A stretch of DNA of 33,435 nucleotides from Egicoccus sp035462025 (GTDB lineage: Bacteria; Actinomycetota; Nitriliruptoria; Nitriliruptorales; Nitriliruptoraceae). Within the stretch, counting starts at the first letter, position 1, and each line of letters begins with the position of its first letter. The notes below the pieces were generated by a model, which saw only the letters and a program-made list of their open reading frames with translations, did not search any database and had not been told where the DNA came from. The translations under genes were made by a program, and so were the position numbers. Location of the stretch: positions 1 through 33,435 of the forward strand of contig DATHUR010000094.1 of NCBI GenBank assembly GCA_035462025.1, read 5' to 3'. Below, in pieces: positions 24,079-31,824 of this stretch.

Positions 24079-25164
24079 CTAGTCGAGGCTGGCGGGCCGC
24101 AGGTCCAGACCGACGCGCTCCTGCGCTTCGTGCAGGGCGTCGAGGTGGACGTACTGACGCCAGTCGAGGTCCTCGGGCAGGTTGCCGAGCTCGACCTGCT
24201 CGGCGACGAGGTTGTCCATCAGGTCGACTTCGAAGCCGCCGTCGGGGCTGACCTGCTCGACCTCGAGGGTGAAGACGGTCTCGAACGGTTCGGGGATCTC
24301 GAAGTCGTAGTCCTCCCGCATGATGCGGTAGATCTCGGCCTGCTTCTCCTCGTCGTCGATCGCCTCGTACATGTCCTGGCGGGCCTTGAGGGTGGCCTCC
24401 CAGTAGGCGACGACCGTGTCGTAGTTCTCCTCGTAGAAGTCGCCCATGACCAGGACGCCTTCCTGCGGGTTCTCGGCGAACTGCTCGTAGATGAACTGGC
24501 CGCCGGCCTCCTCGAGCGCGAACTTGTGCCGCGGGAACAGCGCGCCACCGGCGACGGTGCCGCTGATGATCGCCTGCAGCGTCGCGTCGGAGTTGCCGCC
24601 CTGCGGCACGAAGTTGACCTCGGCGGGGTCGACGCCGAGCTCGGTCAGGTAGCGCTCGAGCAGCAGCTGGTTGCGGCTGCCGAGCGCGCCACCGGTGATG
24701 TCCTTGCCGATCAGGTCCTCGGCCGAGGAGATGTCGGGGCCGACACCCAGGATCTGGTACTCGCCGTGGCGGTAGGTGCCGGTGAAGCGGATGTCCTCGC
24801 CACTGGCCGCGGCCGAACCGAAGGCCGCGTCGGTGTCACCCTGGGTCAGGTGGAGGCTGCCGCCGATCAGACCGGCCATGTAGTCGTCGGTCTCGATGAT
24901 CTCGACCTCGTCGATCCCGACCTCGTCGAAGTAGCCGTAGGCGTCGGCGAGCACGACCGCCATCTGGGTCGCGTAGTTCGGGTTGTTGATGCCGACGGTG
25001 ATGCTCGACATCACGTCGCCGCCGGCTTCGCCCTCGGCCTCGCCCTCACCCTCGGCCGCGGGCTCGTCCTCGGTCGTGTCGTCGCCACCTCCGCACGCCG
25101 TCGCGAGCAGGGCCATCGCCCCGATCGCGGCCGCGGTCCTGCGCCACTTGATGAAGCCTGTCAT
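24079..25164 (-). CDS. NitT/TauT-type ABC transporter substrate-binding lipoprotein (second)
   Basis: Extracytoplasmic solute-binding lipoprotein, 361 aa. The signal is MTGFIKWRRTAAAIGAMALL with lipobox ATACGGG (Cys24), followed by an acidic Glu/Gly/Ala linker. The mature fold begins SSITVGINNPNYATQMAVVL and includes EDLIGKDITGGALGSRNQLL and VNFVPQGGNSDATLQAI, typical of the NMT1/TauA-like family. Its C-terminal half resembles the truncated lipoprotein at the left edge. ATG 25164 is preceded by GGGAGAGGGAGCAAACGC. It follows the permease gene by 110 bases, in which only a half operator (around 25250-25258) is seen. Ligand unknown. Confidence 0.9.
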   Translation of the reverse strand: MTGFIKWRRTAAAIGAMALLATACGGGDDTTEDEPAAEGEGEAEGEAGGDVMSSITVGINNPNYATQMAVVLADAYGYFDEVGIDEVEIIETDDYMAGLIGGSLHLTQGDTDAAFGSAAASGEDIRFTGTYRHGEYQILGVGPDISSAEDLIGKDITGGALGSRNQLLLERYLTELGVDPAEVNFVPQGGNSDATLQAIISGTVAGGALFPRHKFALEEAGGQFIYEQFAENPQEGVLVMGDFYEENYDTVVAYWEATLKARQDMYEAIDDEEKQAEIYRIMREDYDFEIPEPFETVFTLEVEQVSPDGGFEVDLMDNLVAEQVELGNLPEDLDWRQYVHLDALHEAQERVGLDLRPASLD

Positions 25165-25274
25165 GCGTTTGCTCCCTCTCCCCGTGGGTCTCCCTGTCCC
25201 GGTCGTGACCGGACAGGCCTTCGTACCGCCGTGGGACCACGGCGAGTTCTCGATTGCATGGTTGTTGCGCGCGT

Positions 25275-26135
25275 TCAGCTACCGAAGTTGCGCCAGGGCG
25301 CGGCCCGGTTCTCGATCCACTTGACGATCTGCACGAAGCTGAGCGAGAACACCACCAGCACGAGCAGCACCGCGTAGAGCAGGCCGGGGTTGAACGACTC
25401 CGCGGCCCGGGTGGTCAGATATCCCAGGCCCTTGTTGCCACCGAAGATCTCGGCGATCACCAGGCCGACCAGCCCGCGGGTCATGCCCTGGTTCACGCCC
25501 GAGATGATGAACGGCAGCGTGAACGGGAAGATCACCTTGCGGTACAGGTCGGGCTTTTTGGCCCCGAACACCTGTCCGGCCCGGACCAGCGACTGGTCCA
25601 CGGTCTTCACCCCGGCCATGCAGTTGATGATGATCGGGAAGATCGCCGACAGAAAGATCAGCGTGAACTTCGCCGAGTCGGAAAAGCCCAGGATCAGGAT
25701 CAGCAGCGGCATCAGCGCCACACGCGGCAGGGCCGCCATCGACCACACGTAGGGGCTGAAGATCGAGTCCATCACCTTGGAGGCACCCATCAACAGCCCG
25801 ACCGGGATCCCGACCGCCATCGCCGCGGCCATCCCGAGGATGAACATCCGCATGCTGTAGAAGATGTGCTCGAGGATGATCCCGCCCGGCGCGAGCCCCT
25901 CGAACAGCGTCGAGAACATCACGCTCGCCCGCGGCAGGAACAGCGGGCTGACGATCTCGGCCCGGGCGAACAACTCCCACAGGATGAAGAACACCGTGAG
26001 GTTGAGGATCACCAGCCCGGCGGCGCCGTAACGGCGCAGGTAGTTGATCGGGCTGTAGCGGAAGGTGCGTTCGGGTCCGCTCGCCGGCCCGCCATCACCG
26101 GGAGCGACCGTGTTGGGCTCGACCGTGGTGCTCAT
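25275..26135 (-). CDS. NitT/TauT-type ABC transporter permease (importer 2)
   Basis: Inner-membrane permease, 286 aa. An N-terminal polar tail of about 35 residues precedes the first hydrophobic segment AAGLVILNLTVFFILWELF. The EAA-type loop is FGAKKPDLYRKVIFPFTLPF. This operon has only one permease gene, so a homodimer is expected, in contrast to importer 1. ATG 26135 overlaps the ATPase stop by one base (TGATG). Its neighbours are the ATPase before it and the binding lipoprotein after it, the complete set for an importer. Confidence 0.92.
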   Translation of the reverse strand: MSTTVEPNTVAPGDGGPASGPERTFRYSPINYLRRYGAAGLVILNLTVFFILWELFARAEIVSPLFLPRASVMFSTLFEGLAPGGIILEHIFYSMRMFILGMAAAMAVGIPVGLLMGASKVMDSIFSPYVWSMAALPRVALMPLLILILGFSDSAKFTLIFLSAIFPIIINCMAGVKTVDQSLVRAGQVFGAKKPDLYRKVIFPFTLPFIISGVNQGMTRGLVGLVIAEIFGGNKGLGYLTTRAAESFNPGLLYAVLLVLVVFSLSFVQIVKWIENRAAPWRNFGS

Positions 26136-26992
26136 CAGACCTCGTCCTCCGTCGCCGCGCCGAACGCCTCGCCCTTGAGCAGGTCCCAGACATGCTCACG
26201 CAGTTCGTGGTAGCGCGGATTCGCCTTGATGTCCTGCTCCGCGCGCGGCCGCGGCAGATCGACCTCGACGACCTCACGGATGCGGCCCGGACGGTGCGAG
26301 ACCACCACGACCCGGTCCGCGAGCGTGATCGCCTCGTCGATCGAGTGCGTGATCAACACCACCGTCTGCCCCGTCGAGGCGATGATCCGTTCGAGCTCAC
26401 CCTGCATCCCCTCGCGGGTCATCGCGTCGACCGCGCCGAAGGGTTCGTCCGCGAGCAGGATCTCGGGCTCGCACACCAGCGCGCGGGCGATACCCACCCG
26501 CTGCTTCATGCCGCCCGAGAGCTCGTACGGAAACGACTTCTCGAAGCCCTGCAGGCCGACCAGCTTGAGGTAGTGGGCCACACGATCGGCCAACTGCTGC
26601 TTCGACAGGTCGTGCTTGATGAACTCCAGCCCGAACTCGACGTTCTCCTGCACCGTGCGCCACGGCATCAACGCATAGTCCTGGAACACCATGGCCCGAT
26701 CCGGCCCCGGCCCCTTCACCGGTTCACCGTTGACCGCCATCGTGCCCTTCCAGGGCTTGACCAGTCCCGCGACCACGTTGATGAACGTCGTCTTCCCACA
26801 CCCCGACGGGCCGACGATGCAGATGAACTCACCCCGCCGGATCTGCAGGTTCACGTCCCGCAACGCGGTCAACTCGATCTTCTCGCGCAACTTGCGGTAC
26901 CCGACGACCAGGTCGCGGGCATCGATCACGACATCGCCCTTGGCCTGACTGGCCGTCGACGAGTCCGCCAGCGGTGACGGCATGCTCGACAT
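26135..26992 (-). CDS. NitT/TauT-type ABC transporter ATP-binding protein (importer 2)
   Basis: Cytoplasmic ATPase, 285 aa. Motifs: Walker A GPSGCGKT (about 61-68), Q-loop Gln104 (MVFQDYALMPW), signature LSGGMKQR (158-165), Walker B ILLADEP (178-184) and switch His216 (LITHSIDEA). It is clearly paralogous to the ATPase at 2886-3728. ATG 26992 is preceded by GGGAGG at five bases; a longer frame to 27055 lacks a better start. It heads a run of same-strand genes (ATPase, permease, lipoprotein, amidohydrolase, oxidoreductase, hydrolase) reaching 20218, with operator F upstream, so uptake and the first catabolic steps look co-expressed. Confidence 0.93.
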   Translation of the reverse strand: MSSMPSPLADSSTASQAKGDVVIDARDLVVGYRKLREKIELTALRDVNLQIRRGEFICIVGPSGCGKTTFINVVAGLVKPWKGTMAVNGEPVKGPGPDRAMVFQDYALMPWRTVQENVEFGLEFIKHDLSKQQLADRVAHYLKLVGLQGFEKSFPYELSGGMKQRVGIARALVCEPEILLADEPFGAVDAMTREGMQGELERIIASTGQTVVLITHSIDEAITLADRVVVVSHRPGRIREVVEVDLPRPRAEQDIKANPRYHELREHVWDLLKGEAFGAATEDEV

Positions 26993-27087
26993 GCATTCCT
27001 CCCGGGGGCCGAGACGGTCCGGAAGGCGCTCCCGCGCTGCCGGTACCTCGGACATCGGGTGTATCCAATCACGCGTCGCCCCGGTTC

Positions 27088-27101
27088 ACAATCGATTGCA
27101 A
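27088..27101. promoter_or_regulatory. LacI-type operator F (importer 2 operon)
   Basis: ACAATCGATTGCAA; on the minus strand TTGCAATCGATTG, identical over 13 bases to operators D and I. Its centre is 101 bases upstream of the ATPase start. A weak promoter, TTGTGA (27091-27086), 17 bases, TTGGAT (27068-27063), would overlap it. Confidence 0.68.
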
Positions 27102-27272
27102 GAAATCCGTCACGATCGGCCCCGGCGGCGGGGGCGGCGGCGACCGCCGCCCTCCTACCGCCGCCGTAGCTCGGCACCGCCGAGCGCTCCGCGGCGTGAC
27201 CCGGCGGGTGGTGGGGCGCCAACCCGCCGTACGGGCGGTCGTAGCGGCGAACGCGCGCAAACGCGCCAGGTT

Positions 27273-27296
27273 GGCGTCGCAATCGGTTGCGACGCC
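27273..27296. promoter_or_regulatory. LacI-type operator G, extended palindrome upstream of lacI
   Basis: GGCGTCGCAA (27273-27282) and TTGCGACGCC (27287-27296) are perfect 10-base inverted arms around TCGG. The inner GCAA-N4-TTGC matches the operator family, and the flanking GGCGTC/GACGCC symmetry is unique to this site. It lies 217 bases upstream of the lacI start, 133 from operator H and 191 from operator F, centre to centre. Confidence 0.55.
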
Positions 27297-27411
27297 ATGC
27301 GGCCCTGGTCGCCGCGCTTCCGTCGGGGCGTGCGGGGGCACGACACCCCCCAGGCCGGCCATGTGCGCTCACCGCACTCGGAGGTGCGTCACCAGCGCGC
27401 GCGCGGTGGGT

Positions 27412-27423
27412 ACAAACGTTTGC
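27412..27423. promoter_or_regulatory. LacI-type operator H (lacI autoregulation)
   Basis: ACAAACGTTTGC contains the perfect palindrome CAAACGTTTG, close to the known PurR-type box. Its right half overlaps the candidate lacI -35, 84 bases upstream of the start codon, suggesting autorepression. Confidence 0.6.
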
Positions 27424-27449
27424 CGCGGGGCTGCGGGGCGCACTAGCGT
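27420..27449 (+). promoter_or_regulatory. Candidate lacI promoter
   Basis: TTGCCG (27420-27425), an 18-base spacer and TAGCGT (27444-27449). The -10 hexamer is the same as in the aldolase promoter, and again the -35 is an operator half-site. Confidence 0.45.
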
Positions 27450-27501
27450 TCCGCGCCGGGCCGGAACCGGCCCCGGGGGACCTTGGGAGAGGTGGGCGAG
27501 C

Positions 27502-28575
27502 GTGCAGCGTCCGATCACGTTGCGCGACGTGGCCAGACTGGCCGACGTGCATCCGTCGACCGTGTCGCGCGCGCTCAACGAGCGCACCCGCGCCCTGGTC
27601 AACACGGCCACGGTGACCCGCGTGCTGGCCGCGGCGCAGGAGTTGGGGTATCGCCCCAACGCCCTCGCCCAGGGCCTGAAGGTCAACCGCACCGGGACCG
27701 TGGGGATGCTGGTCCCCGACCTCACCAACCCGCTCTTCCCGCCGATCGTGCGTGGCATCGAGGATCGGCTCACCAACGCGGGTGCGACGCTGCTGGTGGC
27801 GAACACCGACAACGACGTCGACAAGGAACGCGCCATCCTCGACGTCATGCTGCGCCGGCGGGTCGACGGTCTGATCCTGGCGACCGCCCGGCGCGAGCAC
27901 CCCGTCCTCGCCGATCTGGTGCGACAGCGCTACCCGGTCGTGCTGGTCAACCGGACCGCCGACACGCCCCCGCTGCCCTCGGTCAGCGGCGACGACCACG
28001 TCGGCATCGGCCAGGCGGTACGTCACCTGGTCGAACTCGGGCACCGGCGGATCGCGCATCTCGCCGGCTCCAAGGCCGTCTCGACGGGGCTCGTGCGCCA
28101 CCAGAGCCTGGTGACGTGGATGGAGACCTACGGGTTGGAAGTCGACCCGGAACTGATCGTGTTCTGCGACTGGTTCAACCAGCAGGCAGGGGCCGACGGC
28201 TTTCGCGAACTGCTCGACCGTGGCGCCGACTTCACCGCGGTCGTCGCCGCGAACGACCTCGTCGCGCTCGGCTGCTACGACGTGGCGGCGGAGCGCGGCA
28301 TCCGGATTCCCGAGGACGTCTCGATCGTCGGCTACAACGACATCGTCTTCGCGGATCGGTTCGCACCGCCGCTCACGAGCGTACGCATCCCCCACTACGA
28401 GATCGGGGTCCGGGCCGCCGAACTGATCCTCGAGGCGATCGAGGATCCTGGTGCCGTGCGCATGAGTCTGCGGCTGCCCCCGGAACTGCGTGTGCGCGGC
28501 TCGACCGGGCCGCCACCGGTGGCCACCGCGGCGGGATCAGCCCCAGATCGCGCTGTGCGCCAGCTTCCCGGCTGA
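27502..28575 (+). CDS. LacI-family transcriptional regulator
   Basis: DNA-binding regulator, 357 aa. The N-terminal helix-turn-helix is clear at TLRDVARLADVHPSTVSRAL (residues 6-25), then the hinge segment GYRPNALAQGL. From residue 66 a periplasmic-binding-protein-like effector domain begins (TVGMLVPDLTNPLFPPIVRG) and runs to about 335; the last 20 residues are irregular. GTG 27502 gives MQRPITLRDV, where this family usually begins, with a GGGAGAGGTGGG leader. Palindromes of the LacI type lie in its own promoter region and before most genes of the window, so it is the likely local repressor. The effector is unknown, presumably the transported compound or an intermediate. Its 3' end overlaps the convergent TSUP gene by 39 bases. 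Confidence 0.93.
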   Translation: MQRPITLRDVARLADVHPSTVSRALNERTRALVNTATVTRVLAAAQELGYRPNALAQGLKVNRTGTVGMLVPDLTNPLFPPIVRGIEDRLTNAGATLLVANTDNDVDKERAILDVMLRRRVDGLILATARREHPVLADLVRQRYPVVLVNRTADTPPLPSVSGDDHVGIGQAVRHLVELGHRRIAHLAGSKAVSTGLVRHQSLVTWMETYGLEVDPELIVFCDWFNQQAGADGFRELLDRGADFTAVVAANDLVALGCYDVAAERGIRIPEDVSIVGYNDIVFADRFAPPLTSVRIPHYEIGVRAAELILEAIEDPGAVRMSLRLPPELRVRGSTGPPPVATAAGSAPDRAVRQLPG

Positions 28576-29280
28576 CGCCAGCAGCAGCACCAGGATCCAC
28601 ACGTCGAAGGTCTTCGCCGACATCCGGGTCGCCAGGCGGGCACCGATCGGCAGCGCGATCGCCATGGGGATCAGCGCGAGCAGACCTTCGATCACGCGGC
28701 TCGTCGTGAACAGCCCCAGCCCGATGAGCGTGAAGAACTGCACGGTCCCGAAGACCTGGAACATCGTCACCAGGGCGATGACGTACACCGGCGGCGGCAG
28801 CCGGTAGGCGTGCAACCAGGTGCTGACGAGCGGGCCCGAGATCCCGGTCGCCCCCTGCAGCGTGCCGGCCGCCAGGCCGACGGGCGCGGCCAGGCGCCGG
28901 GTGGTGGTGGCGGCCAACTCGAGTTCAGGCCGGGTCAGGCGCGTGATCACGTAGACCACGATGATCATCGCGAGGACGCCCGACAGGATGCGGGGATCGA
29001 GCGCCTTGAGCAGGTAGGTGCCGCCGATCGCGCCGACCGTGCCGGCCGTCAGCAGCATCGGCAGATCGCGGGTCTGCCCGAAATGGGACCGGAAGCGCCA
29101 GATCAGCCACGCGTTGGACACCACGCCGGGGATCGCCATCACGACGACGGAGTGTTCCACTCCCAAGAAGATCGCCATCACCGGGATCGCGATCTGTGGC
29201 AGCCCGGAGCCGGTCACGCCCTTGATCAGCGAGCCGAGCGCGATAGCCGTCACGATGACGACCAGGGCCTGGGGGTCCAC
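28537..29280 (-). CDS. TSUP (TauE/SafE) family membrane exporter
   Basis: Inner-membrane protein of the TauE/SafE (DUF81) family, 247 aa. About eight hydrophobic segments form two similar halves, with family-style glycine patches IKGVTGSGLPQIAIP and LQGATGISGPLVSTW. Characterised members export sulfite, sulfoacetate or other organosulfonates, or import thiosulfate. The start is GTG 29280, two bases after the M24 stop; the frame upstream to 29619 is the shadow of that gene. The 3' end overlaps the convergent lacI gene by 39 bases. In the operon MFS - M24 - TSUP it could export the acidic end product. Sulfur specificity is suggested, not shown. Confidence 0.88.
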   Translation of the reverse strand: MDPQALVVIVTAIALGSLIKGVTGSGLPQIAIPVMAIFLGVEHSVVVMAIPGVVSNAWLIWRFRSHFGQTRDLPMLLTAGTVGAIGGTYLLKALDPRILSGVLAMIIVVYVITRLTRPELELAATTTRRLAAPVGLAAGTLQGATGISGPLVSTWLHAYRLPPPVYVIALVTMFQVFGTVQFFTLIGLGLFTTSRVIEGLLALIPMAIALPIGARLATRMSAKTFDVWILVLLLASAGKLAHSAIWG

Positions 29281-29282
29281 CG

Positions 29283-30491
29283 TCAGCTCCCCTGGCCGAT
29301 GCCGAGCCACGGTCCCCGCGGCACGTCGTGCAGCGAGACGGCGCCGTCGTCGGTCACGACCACCAACTCGCCGGTCTGGACGCCGGCCCGGTGGTCGCGC
29401 GTGGTGACGTTGGGCTGGACGACCATGGTCATGCCGGCCTCCAGGGTGAGGTCGGGCAGCGGGCCGGCGGGCCGGCTCGCTGAGCCGAGCACCGGGGGCA
29501 GGTAGCCACCACCGAACCCGTGGACGAGGTCGTCGACGACCGTGTAGCCGGCCTCTTCGATCACACTGGAGGCCGCCACGAGGTCGGCGGGACCGGCGCC
29601 GGGTCGGATCGCGGCGCACACCGCGTCGAAGGCCGCCGTCGCGACCTCGTGCAACTCGGCGAACTGTGGCGTGAGTTGCTCGTCGAGGCTCATGGTGCGC
29701 AGGACCTGGCCGGCGTACCCCTCGAGCGCCGCGGACAGTTCGGTCACGAGCACGTCACCGCGGCCGAGGCGTCTGCCGGTCGTGATCTGCGCGGGTGCGC
29801 CGCGGTCGGGCGCGGCCATCGAGGTGACGCCGAAGTAGTGGATGTGGGTCGTCCCGCCACGGGGGACGTAGGCGCGCTCGACCAGGTCCGCCATCTCGTG
29901 GTCGGTGGTGCCCTCCGCGACGCCGTCACGCAGCGCCAGCGCCGCGAGATCGCTCAGGTGGGCACCGGCCGCGAGCAGGTCGAGTTCTGCGGGAGACTTG
30001 ACCATGCGCAGCCGGGTGTAGTCGGCCCCCATCGGCACGATCTCGCTCGCCACCCCGGTCAGCGCACGGTGCAACGGCACCGTGACCGGACCGATCACGC
30101 CCAGCCGCCGCCGGGCGCCGTCACGTCGCCGCAGTTCCTCCACCAGGCGGTCGGCGGTGACCGGCCCGCCCCACTCGACCTGGCAGTCCTGCGCCAGCTC
30201 GCGCGCGAGTGGGACGTGGTTGTGGAACTGGATCAGCAACACCGCCTCGTCGGCGCGTGCGTCGTACAGCAGCGCCGCCTCGCGTGTGACCGGCCACGAC
30301 GTGAACCAGGGCACCGCCGAGCCGGCGCGATCGGCGCCGTACAGCAGCACCAGATCGACCCGGTGCGCACGTGCGGCATCGGCGATGGCGGCGCGTCGGC
30401 GGGCGATCTCGTCGGCCGACGTTCGGGGCCAGGGATCGGCCAGCAACGCCTCGCGGGCGGCACGGTCGGGCAGCGTCCAGTCGAGGGTCAT
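29283..30491 (-). CDS. M24 (pita-bread fold) hydrolase lacking metal ligands, creatinase-like
   Basis: Protein of the creatinase/aminopeptidase P fold, 402 aa: N-terminal domain 1-160, catalytic pita-bread domain 165-402. The five metal ligands of the M24 metallopeptidases are mostly replaced: Glu251 for the first Asp (LVTELSAALEGY), Gln262 for the second Asp, His324 kept (VHGFGGGY), Gln359 for the first Glu (MVVQPNV) and Gly374 for the last Glu. Creatinase, which splits creatine without metal, likewise uses Glu at the first position and catalytic His residues; HIHYF (216-220) could supply one. An amidine or amide C-N hydrolase is therefore more likely than a peptidase. ATG 30491 overlaps the MFS stop (ATGA). 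Confidence 0.82.
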   Translation of the reverse strand: MTLDWTLPDRAAREALLADPWPRTSADEIARRRAAIADAARAHRVDLVLLYGADRAGSAVPWFTSWPVTREAALLYDARADEAVLLIQFHNHVPLARELAQDCQVEWGGPVTADRLVEELRRRDGARRRLGVIGPVTVPLHRALTGVASEIVPMGADYTRLRMVKSPAELDLLAAGAHLSDLAALALRDGVAEGTTDHEMADLVERAYVPRGGTTHIHYFGVTSMAAPDRGAPAQITTGRRLGRGDVLVTELSAALEGYAGQVLRTMSLDEQLTPQFAELHEVATAAFDAVCAAIRPGAGPADLVAASSVIEEAGYTVVDDLVHGFGGGYLPPVLGSASRPAGPLPDLTLEAGMTMVVQPNVTTRDHRAGVQTGELVVVTDDGAVSLHDVPRGPWLGIGQGS

Positions 30492-31711
30492 GCTCGGCTC
30501 CCTGCAGTAGTGGTGCTGGCCTCGAGCCAGCGGGTCTCGTGCAGCAGCAACGCGCACAGCAGCGCGACCAGGCCGAGGAGGCCGGCCACGGCCAGCACCG
30601 CGGCGCGATCGCTGACGCGCTCGTAGAGGAATCCGGTCAGGCTCGGCCCGGCGATCAGACCGATGTCGCCCATGAACCGGTAGGTGCCCAGGCGCCGCCC
30701 GACGCCGCTGCCCCTGGCGTGGTCGGCCAGCATCGTGGCCGACACCGACACGCCATACGAACCGAGCGAGAGGAAGACGATCGACGCGACCCAGCCCGAG
30801 ACCCCGAGGTCGACGGCCAGCAGTGCGACGCCGGCGCTGCACAACGCCATCCCGGGCACGAGGGAGGCCTTGCGCGACACGCGGTCCGCGATCCGGCCGC
30901 CGGCGAGGGCGCCGAGGAAGCGGCAGGCGCCCCCCAGGCCGAGGGCGAGCCCGATGCTGCCGGCGCCCAGCGCGAAACGGTCGTCACCGATGATCGGGAT
31001 CAGGGTCTGCGGCATCGCGCCCAGCATCAACATCAAGGAGAACGACACGGCGTACAGCAGCCCGCGCTGGAGCCACGGGGCACCGGAGGCGCCTCCGGCG
31101 TGCCGGCCGTGACCGTGCGGCGGCGCGGTCCGGGGCTGCGTGCGCAGCCGTCCCGACGCGATGCCGAACAGGGCTACGGTGGCGCCGACGGCGGCGGCGC
31201 TCGCGACTCCGGCTCGCCAGCCCGCGAGGTCACCGATCAGCCCGCCGATCATCGGGCCCAGTGCCTGGCCGCCCAGCAGCGCCGCCGAGAAGACCGCCAT
31301 CGAACTGCCGCGCCGCGCAGCGGGGGCGGCGGTGCCGAAGTAGGTCATCCCGGTGGTGTTCGCCAGCGCGGATGCGACACCGAGCGCGAACGCCGCGACG
31401 ATCACCCAGGTGCCGGACGGCGCCCCGGCGAACGCGACGCTGCCCGCGGCCAGGATCGCCCCGGCGAGACCGAGGGCGCGGAGTGGCGGGATCCGGTCCG
31501 CCATGCGGCCCGCGGGGATGTCGGTCACGAGGCGACCCACACCGAACAGCGTCGTGATCAGGCCGAGGTCGGCCGCGCTCATCGCCAGTTCCGCCCCGAT
31601 GGAGGGCAGCAACGGCACGCGGAAGAAGGCACCGACCGAGATGGCGAGCACGACGGCGCCGACGAGCGTCATCTCGCGGCGCGGGACCGGCGGCGTCGAG
31701 GTGGTCGTCAC
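30488..31711 (-). CDS. Major facilitator superfamily transporter (paralog of the 4062-5258 carrier)
   Basis: Inner-membrane carrier, 407 aa, about twelve hydrophobic segments, with the A-loop GVGRLVTDIPAGRMADRIPP. It shares PRREMTLVGAVV, NTTGMTYF and GSSMAVFSAALLGGQALGP with the carrier at 4062-5258, so the two derive from one duplication. GTG 31711 is the first start but has only a weak CCGGA upstream; an ATG 13 codons in (MTLVGAVVLAIS) is an alternative. It heads the MFS - M24 - TSUP operon and shares the divergent region holding operator I with the E2 gene. Probably carries the M24 substrate or a related compound. Confidence 0.85.
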   Translation of the reverse strand: MTTTSTPPVPRREMTLVGAVVLAISVGAFFRVPLLPSIGAELAMSAADLGLITTLFGVGRLVTDIPAGRMADRIPPLRALGLAGAILAAGSVAFAGAPSGTWVIVAAFALGVASALANTTGMTYFGTAAPAARRGSSMAVFSAALLGGQALGPMIGGLIGDLAGWRAGVASAAAVGATVALFGIASGRLRTQPRTAPPHGHGRHAGGASGAPWLQRGLLYAVSFSLMLMLGAMPQTLIPIIGDDRFALGAGSIGLALGLGGACRFLGALAGGRIADRVSRKASLVPGMALCSAGVALLAVDLGVSGWVASIVFLSLGSYGVSVSATMLADHARGSGVGRRLGTYRFMGDIGLIAGPSLTGFLYERVSDRAAVLAVAGLLGLVALLCALLLHETRWLEASTTTAGSRA

Positions 31712-31824
31712 GCAGCGCGTCCGGTGTCGATGCGGTCACTGGACATCTCGGACTCCTGCTGCGACCACCCCCGGGCACGCGCCCGGCCACCTGTTCGGCG
31801 ACGAGCGCGTGTCGACGACCGGGC

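Larger units (their letters stand above)
26993..27501. other. Long divergent intergenic region between importer 2 and lacI
   Basis: About 500 bases with three operator-like palindromes (27088-27101, 27273-27296, 27412-27423), a candidate lacI promoter and a Pro/Gly-rich GC-only stretch at 27120-27170. A 97-codon minus-strand frame at 27069-27362 has biased low-complexity content, overlaps two operators and is not credited as a gene. Confidence 0.6.

Noticed and set aside
25250..25258. Half operator TCGATTGCA upstream of the second lipoprotein gene
   Set aside because: Only the right half matches; the left half (GTTC) does not, so it is too weak to list as a site.
27069..27362. A 97-codon minus-strand frame in the lacI-importer intergenic region
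   Set aside because: Biased composition with a run of Pro, no ribosome site, and it overlaps two operator-like palindromes.
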